Shown: one piece after another, positions 43,501 to 55,500 of the stretch
Layout of the letters: each line of letters opens with the position of its first letter
How positions within the stretch are numbered: the stretch's first letter is position 1
Source of the DNA: Microglena sp. YARC
Lineage: Eukaryota > Chlorophyta > Chlorophyceae > Chlamydomonadales > Chlamydomonadaceae
DNA: 64,000 nt
Assembly (NCBI GenBank): GCA_022414725.1
Contig: CM039463.1
Span: 79,714,683 to 79,778,682, forward strand
Direction of reading: 5' to 3'
The notes under the pieces: generated by a model
Told to the model about the DNA's origin: nothing
Seen by the model: the letters and a program-made list of their open reading frames with translations, nothing else
Databases searched by the model: none
Made by a program: the position numbers and the translations under genes

Positions 43501-46500
43501 CTCCCTTTATGCCACGCCCCACTAGGCGTTATCATTACTTTTTTGTGTGGTCTATTTTGCATCCTTCCTGACTATTGCTAATTGTTAGTGTTACTGCTAA
43601 AGATAGCGAGCATCCCAATTGCTGGCTGGGCCCTTGCCACAGTTTTTCTTTTCAGCTACGAGCAGCAGCTTCTTGGCAGCTCCCAGACGTTCACTTTTTT
43701 CCTTTTTTCCTTTCAGGTTTTGGCTGAAAAGAAAAGCACCGAGCCTTATCACCAATCCGGAGTTCATCATAACAACTATATTGAGCTTAACCAAGTTAAA
43801 GTTCAAGGTTTTGACTATATCCCATTCACTCCATGTATCCATCTAGTCTATATATTCCATCCATTCCATGTATTCCTGACTGATCTGTGCAGCGTGGGTT
43901 GAAGTTCAACTATATCCATCAATTCTACGATATCCATTCCATGTGTCCATCCATTCCACTATATCCCACCCATTCCATGTATTCCTGACTGACCTGTGCA
44001 GCGTGGGTTTAAGTACAACTATATCCATCAATTCTACGATATCCATTCCACTATATTCCACCCATTCCATGTATTACTGACTGACCTGTGCAGCGTGCAT
44101 TGAAGTTCAACTTTATCCATCCATTCTACTATATCCTTTCCATCATATCCCACCCATTCCACTACATTCCATCCATTCCACTATATTCCATGCATTCTCA
44201 TGACTGACCTGTGCAGCGTGCATTGACTATATTGAGCTTAACCAAGTTAAAGTTAAAGGTTTTCACTATATCCCACCCATTCCACTATATTCCATGCATC
44301 CCATGTATTCTCATGACTGACCTGTGCAGCGTACGTTGAAGTTCAACTTTATCCATCCATTCCACTAGGAGAGATGTCTGCCAGGACACCACAACAAGAC
44401 TACGCTGCACCTGGGGGGAGAGATGTCTGCCAGGACACCACAACAAGACTACGCTGCACCTGAGGGCCCTGAGGGGATTCCATGCATCCCATGTATTCTC
44501 CTGACTGACCTGGGCAGCGTGCATTGAAGTTCAACTTTATCGATCCATTCCATATATCCATTCTGCTGTATTTCATCCATTCCATGCACTCAATATATTC
44601 TTCTGACTGACCTGTGCAGCGTGCGTTGAGCCATCATCTGACGAGCCAGCGTCTGGAAAACAAGAGCTGCACTCTCCACCCGCAGGAGGTAGGCCACGCG
44701 GCGCGCCAACAGTGCCCGCAAGTGGGACTGGAGAGAAAAAGGGACATAAGAGGTATTAGGGTTATTGTGAGGTGTCTAACCAGCAAAAACATACACATTT
44801 ATGTATTGTGAGGTTGCAGTGCACAGAAGGTAGGCCACGCGGTGCGCAAACAGTGCCCGCAAGTGAGCCTGGAGAGGTACAAGGGGTGTGAGGTGTCTAT
44901 AACTGGGGGGCAGTGTCTGATATCCCAGAATTCTTGAGGCCATTTTGGTAGCTTCGAGGCGACTTAGGGCCCATTTCGCCCTAAACCCACATATGAGGGT
45001 CGCACAAGGGTCGCACAATTGGCAACCGGTCAAAAAAAGAAAAAAGGGGGACAAAGGATGTACGTTCAACCGGCTGGTAGTCAACTGCCTGACGCGTGAA
45101 ACAAATAAAAAATGTTCATTCTCTGTCAAGAGCTGCGCTCTCCACCCACAGTAGGTGGGTCACGCGGCGCGCCAACAGTGCCTACCAGTGGGCCTGGGGA
45201 GGTACAAGGGGTACAAGAGGTATTAGGGTTGTTGTGAGGGATCTTACCAGCAAGAAACATACACAAATACATACACATTGTGAGGTTGCAGTGCTCAGGA
45301 GGTAGGCCACACGGCGCACCAACAGTGCCTGCCAGTGGCTTGGGGAGGTACAAGGGGTACAAGAGGTATTAGGGTTGTTGTGAGGGTTCTTGCGAGCATG
45401 AAACATACATAAATATGTATTAATAATGTGAGGTTCCAGTGCGCAGGAGGTGGGTCACGCGGCGCGCCAACAGTGTCCGCCAGTGGGACTGGAGAGGTAC
45501 AAGGGTACAAGGGGTGTTAGGTGTCTTCAACCGGGGGGCAAGGGGGACAAGGTGTGAATGTTGTTTTAAACCGGCTGGTAATCGACTGCCTGACGAGTGA
45601 AACAGAACCAAAAATTTACATCGGTTCTCTGTCAAGAGCTGCACAGTCCATCCACAGGAGGTAGGCTGCGCGGCGCACCAACAGTGCCCGCCAGTGGGAC
45701 TGGAGAGAGAAAGGGGCTCAAGAAGTACTAGGGTTATTGTGAGGTGTCGTACCAGCAAAAAACATGTATGTATTGTGAGGTTGCAGTGCACAGGAGGTAG
45801 GCCACGCGGCGCACCAACAGTGCCCGCCAGTGGAACTGGAGAGAAAAAGGGGCATAAGAGGTGTTAGGGTTATTGTGAGGTGTCTTACCAGCAAAAAACA
45901 TGTATGTATTGTGAGGTTGCAGTGCACAACAGGTAGGCCACGCGGTGCGCCAACAGTGCCCGCCAGTGGGATTGGAGAGGTACAAGGGGTGCAGGGGGTG
46001 TAAGGTATAGTAGGCGGCACCCTGTTGGGCCAGACAGAAGCGTCTAGCCACAGATCCCTCGTAGCGTGAGTGAATGAGGGCACAGCTAGATTCATTGCTT
46101 CATTATTATATTGCGTTGGTCCCACTTTGAGTGAAGTTAACCACAAGGTTTCTATGTCTCATCTTATGTGAGTTATCTTTCAAGGTGGCACACCTGAATG
46201 GTGATGGCGGCACAGGTACTTCCAAGCGCGCGCTTTTGCGCCCTGGCACTGCCTTTTTTAGCCCCACTGCGCGTTTCACACAGTTTTTTGCAACCCCTGT
46301 GGGCGAAGCAAGCAATTTTTGAACACACAAGCGCAGTAATTTTTTTCTTTCGAGTGCCCTTAAGCGCTGGCCAATTTGGTCAATGGAAGTACCCCCACCC
46401 CGCTGGGCCAGAAAGCTGTGCCTTAAACATATACCTCATAGCGAGAGCGAATGAGGGCACAGCTGGTATCATTCAAATATTGCGTTGGTCCCACATGAGT

Positions 46501-49500
46501 GAGTTACCGTTTTGTGTCTGTTATATTCAAATGTGCTCCTGGACAGTGATGGCAGAACCTGGTGATCCAGGAAGCTGCGCCTAGCCACATAATCCCTTGT
46601 ACCTTGACTGAAATGAGCCGTTGCACAACTAGATTCATTGTTCACTAAATATTGGGTTGGTTCCACAAAAAGTGCGAAACCTGAATGGTGATGGCGGCAC
46701 CCTGTTTGGGTCAGAAAGCTGCGCCTAGCCACATAATCCCTGTACCTTGACTGAATGAGCGTTTCATAGCTAGATTCATGTTTCATTAACATATTGGGTT
46801 GGTCCACAAAAAAGTGGGAAACCTGAATATAGTGCGGCGGCACCAAAACTGTGCAGTGTTGCGCAGAAATCGCGTCTAGCCCACATATCCCTTGTACATG
46901 ACTGAATGAAGAGTCGTTGCACTCGATGTGTTCACAGCTGTGAGTGCGCAGCTTGTTAGATGGGCAGCCTGAGCCCCTCTCAGAAACACCGCACTGCAGA
47001 TATTGGTGCATACGGTGGTGGTGGCGAAGGGGTGGTGTGATGGTGGTGGCGGGGTTTGTGGTGGTTTGTTTGTTGTGTTGTTGTTTGGTGGTGGTGATGG
47101 TGGTGGCGGGGGTTTTGTGGTGGTTTGTTGTTGTTGGTGGTGGTGGTAGTGGTGATGGTGGTGCGGGTTTGTGGTGGTTTGTTTGTTGTTGCTGTTGGTG
47201 GTGGTGATGGTGGTGGCGGGTTGTGGTGGGTTGTTGTTGTTGTTGGTGTGGTGGTGGGCATACGGGTATATGTTGACTGTATAAAAGGATAGCGGTATAA
47301 TGTATTGCATGTCTCAGAAACACCTGGGGATGTTGGTGAAAACGGGTTATGTTTGAACTGTATGAAGAGAAATGAATAAAGCACGTTTTGAGTAATAATG
47401 AAGCCTGATTTTGATTCTTAATGTTACTGCCCAGCATGGCGAGCAGCCAAATTGCATATAATGTATATGTATGACTGTATGAAGAGAAAGAATGAAGCAT
47501 AACTTATTAATGTTACTGGCAAGGATGGCGAGCAGCCAAATTGCATGTAATATATAAGTTTGACTGTATGAAGAGATTGAATAAGAATAATTAAAATTGA
47601 ATGTGATTACTGCAGAGGTCAAGGATGGCGAGCAGCCGAATAGCTGCTGGAGCCATGCAGGATTTGTTTTCCACTCTATAACAGAGCGATCGCTACTTTT
47701 GACCCCCCTTTTCGGCACAAAATTGCCGCTTGTAATATATATATAAGACAAATATATATATATATATAATATATATAGGAGAACATAATATATATATATC
47801 ATAGGTGCCTAAGTCCGACCCTGGAGGTGGTACGGATGGTTTTCAGCTATTACTTAAGTCCAAAGAATTTCTTTTGCTAATAGAGTCAACCACAATTGAC
47901 CTCAAACCACATCAGTCAACATTAATATACTCAGAGTTGGGTTCTCTTAGGTTGTGGGAAGCAGGCAAGCAAACCATGTGATTTGTTTCACTATGGGGGC
48001 TCCCTAAAGTCGGTACAGACTTTATGTAGAAGTGAAACGGAGCCTATCGGCTATCAAAAACAAAGTTTACGTAAAAAAAAAGTAGGTAGCCTATTGTGCA
48101 CATCTTTCCTCGGAAGTATTGTTACAGTCAGTTTTTTGGATGGCAGTACATGGGCAGTACGGGTGAATATGGACCCCAAAATACTGATTATTTACATATT
48201 GTGGGTGCCAATATAGTGTGGTACAACACAGCTGCACAAGCTGAAATTGTTTCATTTTGGGTCTGAGCTTTGTTTCGTAGCAACGAAGGCTAACTTATTT
48301 TTTGAAATTTGTTTGAACAAACTTTTCAACTTTTAATTCAAACATCCACATCTGAAGTTAGTTTTTTGATTTGGGAAAGGGGGAATGAAGATCTCAAGTG
48401 GGAGGTGGGAGGGGAGGTGATCAACTAACAATCGGGTGAAAAACAGTTTTCCAAGTTGTACTGCTATCTCAGTAAATTCCGAGGCCAAGGCTGAAGCGCA
48501 GCCTCCGACCAATTGTGGTAGGGGTTTGATAAGCCTTTCGTCCCGCGGTACAAACGAGACTCGGAATAGCTCGCGCGGCTCGTGCCTGGCGCGATCTGGG
48601 AGGTTTGTACCACAATTTATCTAGAGCATCCTGATTACTGCCGACGGCCTATCCGTACGAGCTGCTCGTGACCCCTGCATGCGAATGCGGAATACCACGG
48701 GAAATACATGTGCGCGTAGCTGAACATAATTGCACGAAAGCTGGGCCAGACAGAATTCGATTCCGAGCATTTTGGGGCTTACGGCTCTGTAACCCAATCT
48801 TGTACCCAACTTAGGGGCGTTTTTGGACTTAGGCACCTATGGATAGATACCCGCTAACTATATAGTATAAACCTATATATTATATATATATTAACCTATA
48901 AACTATATATAATTCTATGGCATAGGCCTAGAATTGAGCCCCATAAAACTGTCCCTGAGGAGGCCTCGAACCATAAACACGCTTGAAAAATCCCTGAGCC
49001 CATGCAGTCACCAAGTTCAAGTTCATGTACATATTTTTGTGCCAGATGACCCATGGCTTGCAAATAAGCAATTCAGCGGATGATTTTGGAACTCGATAAA
49101 CTTGTCTTCAGTCCATAGATCATAATTCAACTTTTGTAGGCGACATTTTGACTAACAAATTCCAACCCCCGGAATTCTTGGAGTTTCAGGCCAAACCTGT
49201 GGTACCAGAATTAAATGTGCTTACTTACAACCTGTTCAAAATTCCCAAATCCAATCATCCGCTGAATTGAGCATACAATATAGGGTGTTTCTGGGGGGGC
49301 TACGCTGAATTCCAGCGTGGTAGAACAGCAGCGAACTTATAATCTATAGTAGCAACTGATAACATCTAGCAGCAAACACAAGGCACAGCATTGTAATACA
49401 AAGCATGTGGAGAGGCAGGTGGTGGCAGTCAGGGAGTGAGCTAATGGGAGGTAGAGTCAGGGCAGTGTATGGAAGGTGGAGGTTTGGGAGAGTGTATGGA

Positions 49501-52500
49501 GGTGGTCAGTATGGGAGCTTCACGATTGTACTGGCTTCACATCCGAGCGAGACCGCTAACACTATAAAGCAACTGAGCGGCTAGCAGCTACACAAGGCTA
49601 GCATTTATGATACAAAGCAAGTGGAGGAGGCAGGTAGGATGGAGTCAGGGCAGCGTCATGGAAGGTGGAGGTTGAGAGTGGTGATGGGAGGTGGGGTATG
49701 GGAGCTTACGATTGTATATGCTTCAACCATCCACACAAGCTAACCACTATAAGTTGAGCGGCAGCCGCTAGCAGCTACACAAGGGTAGCATTGTGATACA
49801 AAAGCAAGTGGAGGAGGCAGGTAGATGGAGTCAGGGCAGTGTAATGGAAGGTGGAGGTTGGAGTGTATGTGAGGTGGGGTATGGGAGCTTACGATTGTAT
49901 GGCTCCAAGCCATACAGCAAGCTTATAGCCACTACTATAAGCTTGAGAGCGCTCAGGCCACCCTAGCAGCTCAGCGAGCAGAGGCTAGCAATTGCGTGAT
50001 CACCCAAATCAAAAGGTGGAAGAGCAGAATGCACGATTGGAGTCAGGCGCGAAGTGTATGGGAGGTGAGTCAAGGCAATGTGTAGGGAAAGGCAAAGTCA
50101 GGAGCCGTGGTACATGGAAGGTGGAAGGTATGCGAGCGCTCATACGATTGTACTGGCTTTCACCAAAACCACAGCGCCGACCACTAATGTGCACCACTGC
50201 AATTAAAACATAGCGGCCACACATAGGAGGCAGCATCATTGTGATACAAAGAATGGCGGAGGGAGCAAGGTAAGGTGTGTATCAGGCTACAACGGTGACA
50301 TTCAAGTGCTAAAGTAAATATTCATGTGACACAAGTACTTGTGGCCTCCGCGTAGTGCTTCCGCGAGGCGGAGAGTTGAAGGGGCGAGCCTGCTGGAGTG
50401 CATATTACAGTTGGTTTTAGGTGGAATAGGACAGCACACTCCAAATATATAGCAGGCTGCATCAAGCGAAGAGTTGTGCTATCCACAAGAATAGTCGAGA
50501 AGCCAAGTAGAGTGAGGCATTGGGAGAGTGCGACGGCACGTACAGGACCATTCAACATTCTCATAACCGCTGACCACTATAAACTTAAGTGGCTTTAGCA
50601 ATTGCACAAAGGCCACGAGCATTGTGATTATAAAGTATGTGGAGGAGGCAGGTAGGTGGAACGCATGGGGAGTGGAGCGTACGATGTACGCTTTACCATC
50701 CATTACCTGCTACACTATATACTTCAATTATCTTAGTGGGGAGGTGTGTGGGGGGGAGCATGGAGGGAAACTGGGGTAGGTGTGGTGGGTGGTGTCGAGA
50801 GTGCGTGTGAGGTGGGAGAGTCATAAAATGAGCTCACACGACACTCAGATTGTATTCCTATTCCCTGAAATTAACTTGGGACCAATCAGTACGAGGAGCC
50901 TATTGCGCTTAAATGCCCATCCCTGCCTCAGTCAATATCTAAGTCAGTAAATTTCATAGTTAAGGTAATATAACAGAGAAGTAATGTGCGCTTAAGCAAG
51001 TCGTCTAAACTAAAGAGTGAGAGTCACCATTACAGTATAATCTTAAATCATTCATGCCTTACACATTCAACAATAGTTACTTATAGTCTAGTAGAGTCAG
51101 TGGTAATCACAGCTAAAGAGTGAAGTAGTCCTCCAAGAAACTTGAGAGTATCAGTAATAAATAAAACTGTACTGTACACCTACCGAGCTCAGACACGTCT
51201 AAGTCAAATAGAATAATCAATGAAGTAAGATTGCAAGTAGTGCTAAGTAAGTTAAGTCATCGTCCTTTGAAACTTATTTTAGAGGCCGGCAAGTCCTTCA
51301 GCCTAACATCTGGTTACCTCTGGGACTGTAAAGCTATGCTTATCATGACACGCACATTAACTTCACCCCAAGCAAGACAGACAAACATACAGCAGGGATA
51401 ATATAAGCCTTAAGACCAACTGGTACTACCGTGAAATAGCATTGACGGTGTATTAGCAAGTGATACAGCATAATGTGATTATCCCTTGATAGCAGTGGAT
51501 AATGACCCAACCTGTCTTCCAGTGATATCAGTGCGGAATAGCAGTGTATAACATCTGATATCATTGGTCACTTACGTATAAACCTTCAGTGACGAGATCA
51601 GCAGATGATGCCAAATGAGCATCAATTGAAAAACGGACGATATAAGCCTCGCTGGTGCGTGTATTAAGGGCACACCCCTCGTACGCCGGGAGAGAGCGGT
51701 CCTTCTACCTCAACTGGACAAGCACCATCCGCTGTTGACAACAACCGCAACGCCTCCAGGCGGCCCGTAGGGGGAGAAATCGAACCCACCGACCGCCTGC
51801 GAGCCTCGAAACAATTTGGTGTACCACTAAATCCAACATTGTTTCGGCGTGGATAGAGTGACTATCGATCAATTGATGAGTATGGTGGAAAAACTAGTGA
51901 TATTATACCTAATGAATTATCAATTGAAATAGCAAGTGGCAAGAATAGCAGTGGATAAAAAGCCCCCATTTGTAATATATCAGAATAGCAGTGATAATGC
52001 CCCAATATCGTTCTGGTGAATAAACAGCGATAAGCAACCCATAGGCCTGTTTCCTTGAAAAGTCAGTGAAATGCCCAATATGTCAATGTAGAGTGCTGGC
52101 GAATACCAGAGATAGATCCTAATGATACCCATTAGAATATGCAGTGCACAATAGCATGATAAATGCCCAGTGTAATATTATGCACATAAATAGCCAGTGA
52201 TAAGTGCCCAATGTCTGTTCTTTGAATATCAAGAGGAAAAAAACAATAACTCTGATTCTGTGATAGCAAGGAAAATGCCCCAATGTCTACCACGCCGAGT
52301 ACCCATAAAGTGGTGAAAGAGGTCCATGGCTTACTTGAAAGCATGTGGTACGAACCAAGTCCTAGGAGCGCATCGCATGGCGGATAGGTGTCGCGTAACG
52401 TGCGGGAGAGAGTGCAAGAAAAGGGAGTGGGCAGCAGAAGGTTGAGAGCGCGAGCGAGGTCGAGAGAATAGGTCCGCGCACGGTTCGAGCTCGTCCAATA

Positions 52501-55500
52501 ATTTCCCCAACAAGTCCTCTGGGGGGAAAATTGGGCGGAGATGGTTGGCTATCGGACGCACAGGTGGCACCGGAATATATCGCGATAGACTTGCCCCAGA
52601 TCTCGCGGTATCGAGCGAAACATGAATGGCACGAGGACTCCAAAGATATTGAAAGTAATCGGGAGAAGACGGCACGAGCTCGAGGGCAGCGACCGAACCG
52701 CAGGGATAACGACATACTTAAGGGCCAGGGTAAAAATACAACGCGGGCGAGGGGGACCCTGAGGTCCTCCTGCCTCCACGACAGGGGGGGGGGCTTCCGC
52801 CCAGATTTAGTTCTGCCTCCACTTAAGTGTGACCGAGCTGGTACTACATCCAAATGTCCTACCCGATGCCCAGCAACGCCAGTCACCTTCTCGACAACCA
52901 AGCATCTGCCTTCTCTCGCTTGCCATATCAACTCGCATCACCACGCGGTTCATGCGCCTACGCACCGGGTTGTGCAGGGCGCCGCGCGATGGTAGTGCCC
53001 NNNNNNNNNNNNNNNNNNNNNNNNNNNNNNNNNNNNNNNNNNNNNNNNNNNNNNNNNNNNNNNNNNNNNNNNNNNNNNNNNNNNNNNNNNNNNNNNNNNN
53101 NNNNNNNNNNNNNNNNNNNNNNNNNNNNNNNNNNNNNNNNNNNNNNNNNNNNNNNNNNNNNNNNNNNNNNNNNNNNNNNNNNNNNNNNNNNNNNNNNNNN
53201 NNNNNNNNNNNNNNNNNNNNNNNNNNNNNNNNNNNNNNNNNNNNNNNNNNNNNNNNNNNNNNNNNNNNNNNNNNNNNNNNNNNNNNNNNNNNNNNNNNNN
53301 NNNNNNNNNNNNNNNNNNNNNNNNNNNNNNNNNNNNNNNNNNNNNNNNNNNNNNNNNNNNNNNNNNNNNNNNNNNNNNNNNNNNNNNNNNNNNNNNNNNN
53401 NNNNNNNNNNNNNNNNNNNNNNNNNNNNNNNNNNNNNNNNNNNNNNNNNNNNNNNNNNNNNNNNNNNNNNNNNNNNNNNNNNNNNNNNNNNNNNNNNNNN
53501 NNNNNNNNNNNNNNNNNNNNNNNNNNNNNNNNNNNNNNNNNNNNNNNNNNNNNNNNNNNNNNNNNNNNNNNNNNNNNNNNNNNNNNNNNNNNNNNNNNNN
53601 NNNNNNNNNNNNNNNNNNNNNNNNNNNNNNNNNNNNNNNNNNNNNNNNNNNNNNNNNNNNNNNNNNNNNNNNNNNNNNNNNNNNNNNNNNNNNNNNNNNN
53701 NNNNNNNNNNNNNNNNNNNNNNNNNNNNNNNNNNNNNNNNNNNNNNNNNNNNNNNNNNNNNNNNNNNNNNNNNNNNNNNNNNNNNNNNNNNNNNNNNNNN
53801 NNNNNNNNNNNNNNNNNNNNNNNNNNNNNNNNNNNNNNNNNNNNNNNNNNNNNNNNNNNNNNNNNNNNNNNNNNNNNNNNNNNNNNNNNNNNNNNNNNNN
53901 NNNNNNNNNNNNNNNNNNNNNNNNNNNNNNNNNNNNNNNNNNNNNNNNNNNNNNNNNNNNNNNNNNNNNNNNNNNNNNNNNNNNNNNNNNNNNNNNNNNN
54001 CCCACAAGCGAAGATTTTCATACGCTGACCACATATAAATTAAAGGGCTAGCAGATTGCACAAGGCCAGCATTGTATAAAACGTATGTGGAAGGAGCAGG
54101 TAGGTGGACGCTGGGAGTGGAGCGTACGAATGTAGACTTTACATCCTAGCGCCACTATAAACTAATTATTTAGTGGGAGGTGGATGCTGGGGGGGGGAGC
54201 TGGAGGGAGCTGGGGTGTGTGTGTGGTGTGGTGTGTGAAGTGGTGTGGAGTGGGAGGGTCAATAATTGATCTCAACACTCGTTGTATCCCTTCTGATGTT
54301 AATGGGGACCAGATCATACAGAGCTTTTTAATGGCCCATCCTGCTAGTAAGTTCAGTTCAGTAATTTAGTTAAGTAATTACAGAAGCAGTGTTGCGTAAG
54401 CAGTGTTGTAACTAAGAGGTGAGGTAGATAAGTAATTAAAATTCAGTAATTAATGTCAGTACTGTTAATAGGCAGTGATAAGTAAGAGGTGAAGTAAGTG
54501 TTAAAGAAATTTGAGTTCAGTAATTAAATAGTATTTGCTCAGAAGTGTTAAGTAAGTAGTGTTCAATGAAGTGATGCAAGTAGTGCTAATAAGTTAATCT
54601 CGCTGATTATTTGAGGCGCGGGCGTCCTTCAGCCTAATTGTTACCTGGATGTAGATGCATATACACGACATACATACAAGCATGCATGCAAACATACAGC
54701 AGGGATAAATAGCCTTAAGACCACTGGTACTCGGTGAATAGCATTGAACGGTGTACAGCAGTGATACTGCATAATGATGTATCTTGAATAGCAGTGATAA
54801 TGCCCAGTCTATCCAGTGATGATCAGTTGCGGAATAGCAGTGTTAAATGCATAATGGTGATCTGTTGAACAGCAGTGACGAGTAGCAGTGATAGATGCCC
54901 AATGAGCATCAATTGAAAAAGGTGATGATAACGCCTGGTGGGGCGTGGTATTAAGGGAACCCGTCGTACGCGGGTAGAGAGGGTCCTTCTACTGTCAACT
55001 GAACAGCTGACCATGCCGTGTTGACAAACCTGCAACGCTCAAGGGGGCCGTAGGGGAATCGAACCGCCGACTCAAATCTCGAAGCAATTTGGTGTACCAC
55101 TAAACCAATTGATTCGCTGGGAAGGGACTATCATCAATTTGATGAGTAACTGGTGAAAACTAGTGATAGTTCTATATGATTATCAATTGGAATAGCAGTG
55201 CAGAATAGCAGTGATAAAAGCCATTGTATATTATGCAGAAAGCAGTGATAAGTGCCCAAATGTCCTGTTCTGTGAATAACAGCGATAGAAACCATGCTGT
55301 TTGTGAATAGAGTGATAAATTGCCCAATGATGTCAATGTAGAGTGCTGGCGGAATAAGAGATAGATGCCTAATTGATTACCCATTGAATAGCAGTGCAGA
55401 ATGCAGTGATAAATGCCTTTATATTATGGCATAATAGAGTGATAAGTGCCAATTCTGTTTCTGTTGAATATCAGAGGAAATAAAACATATCGTTGCTGTG

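Noticed and set aside
52807..54061. Long frames of 350-404 codons around 53-54 kb
   Set aside because: They consist almost entirely of the 1000-N gap.
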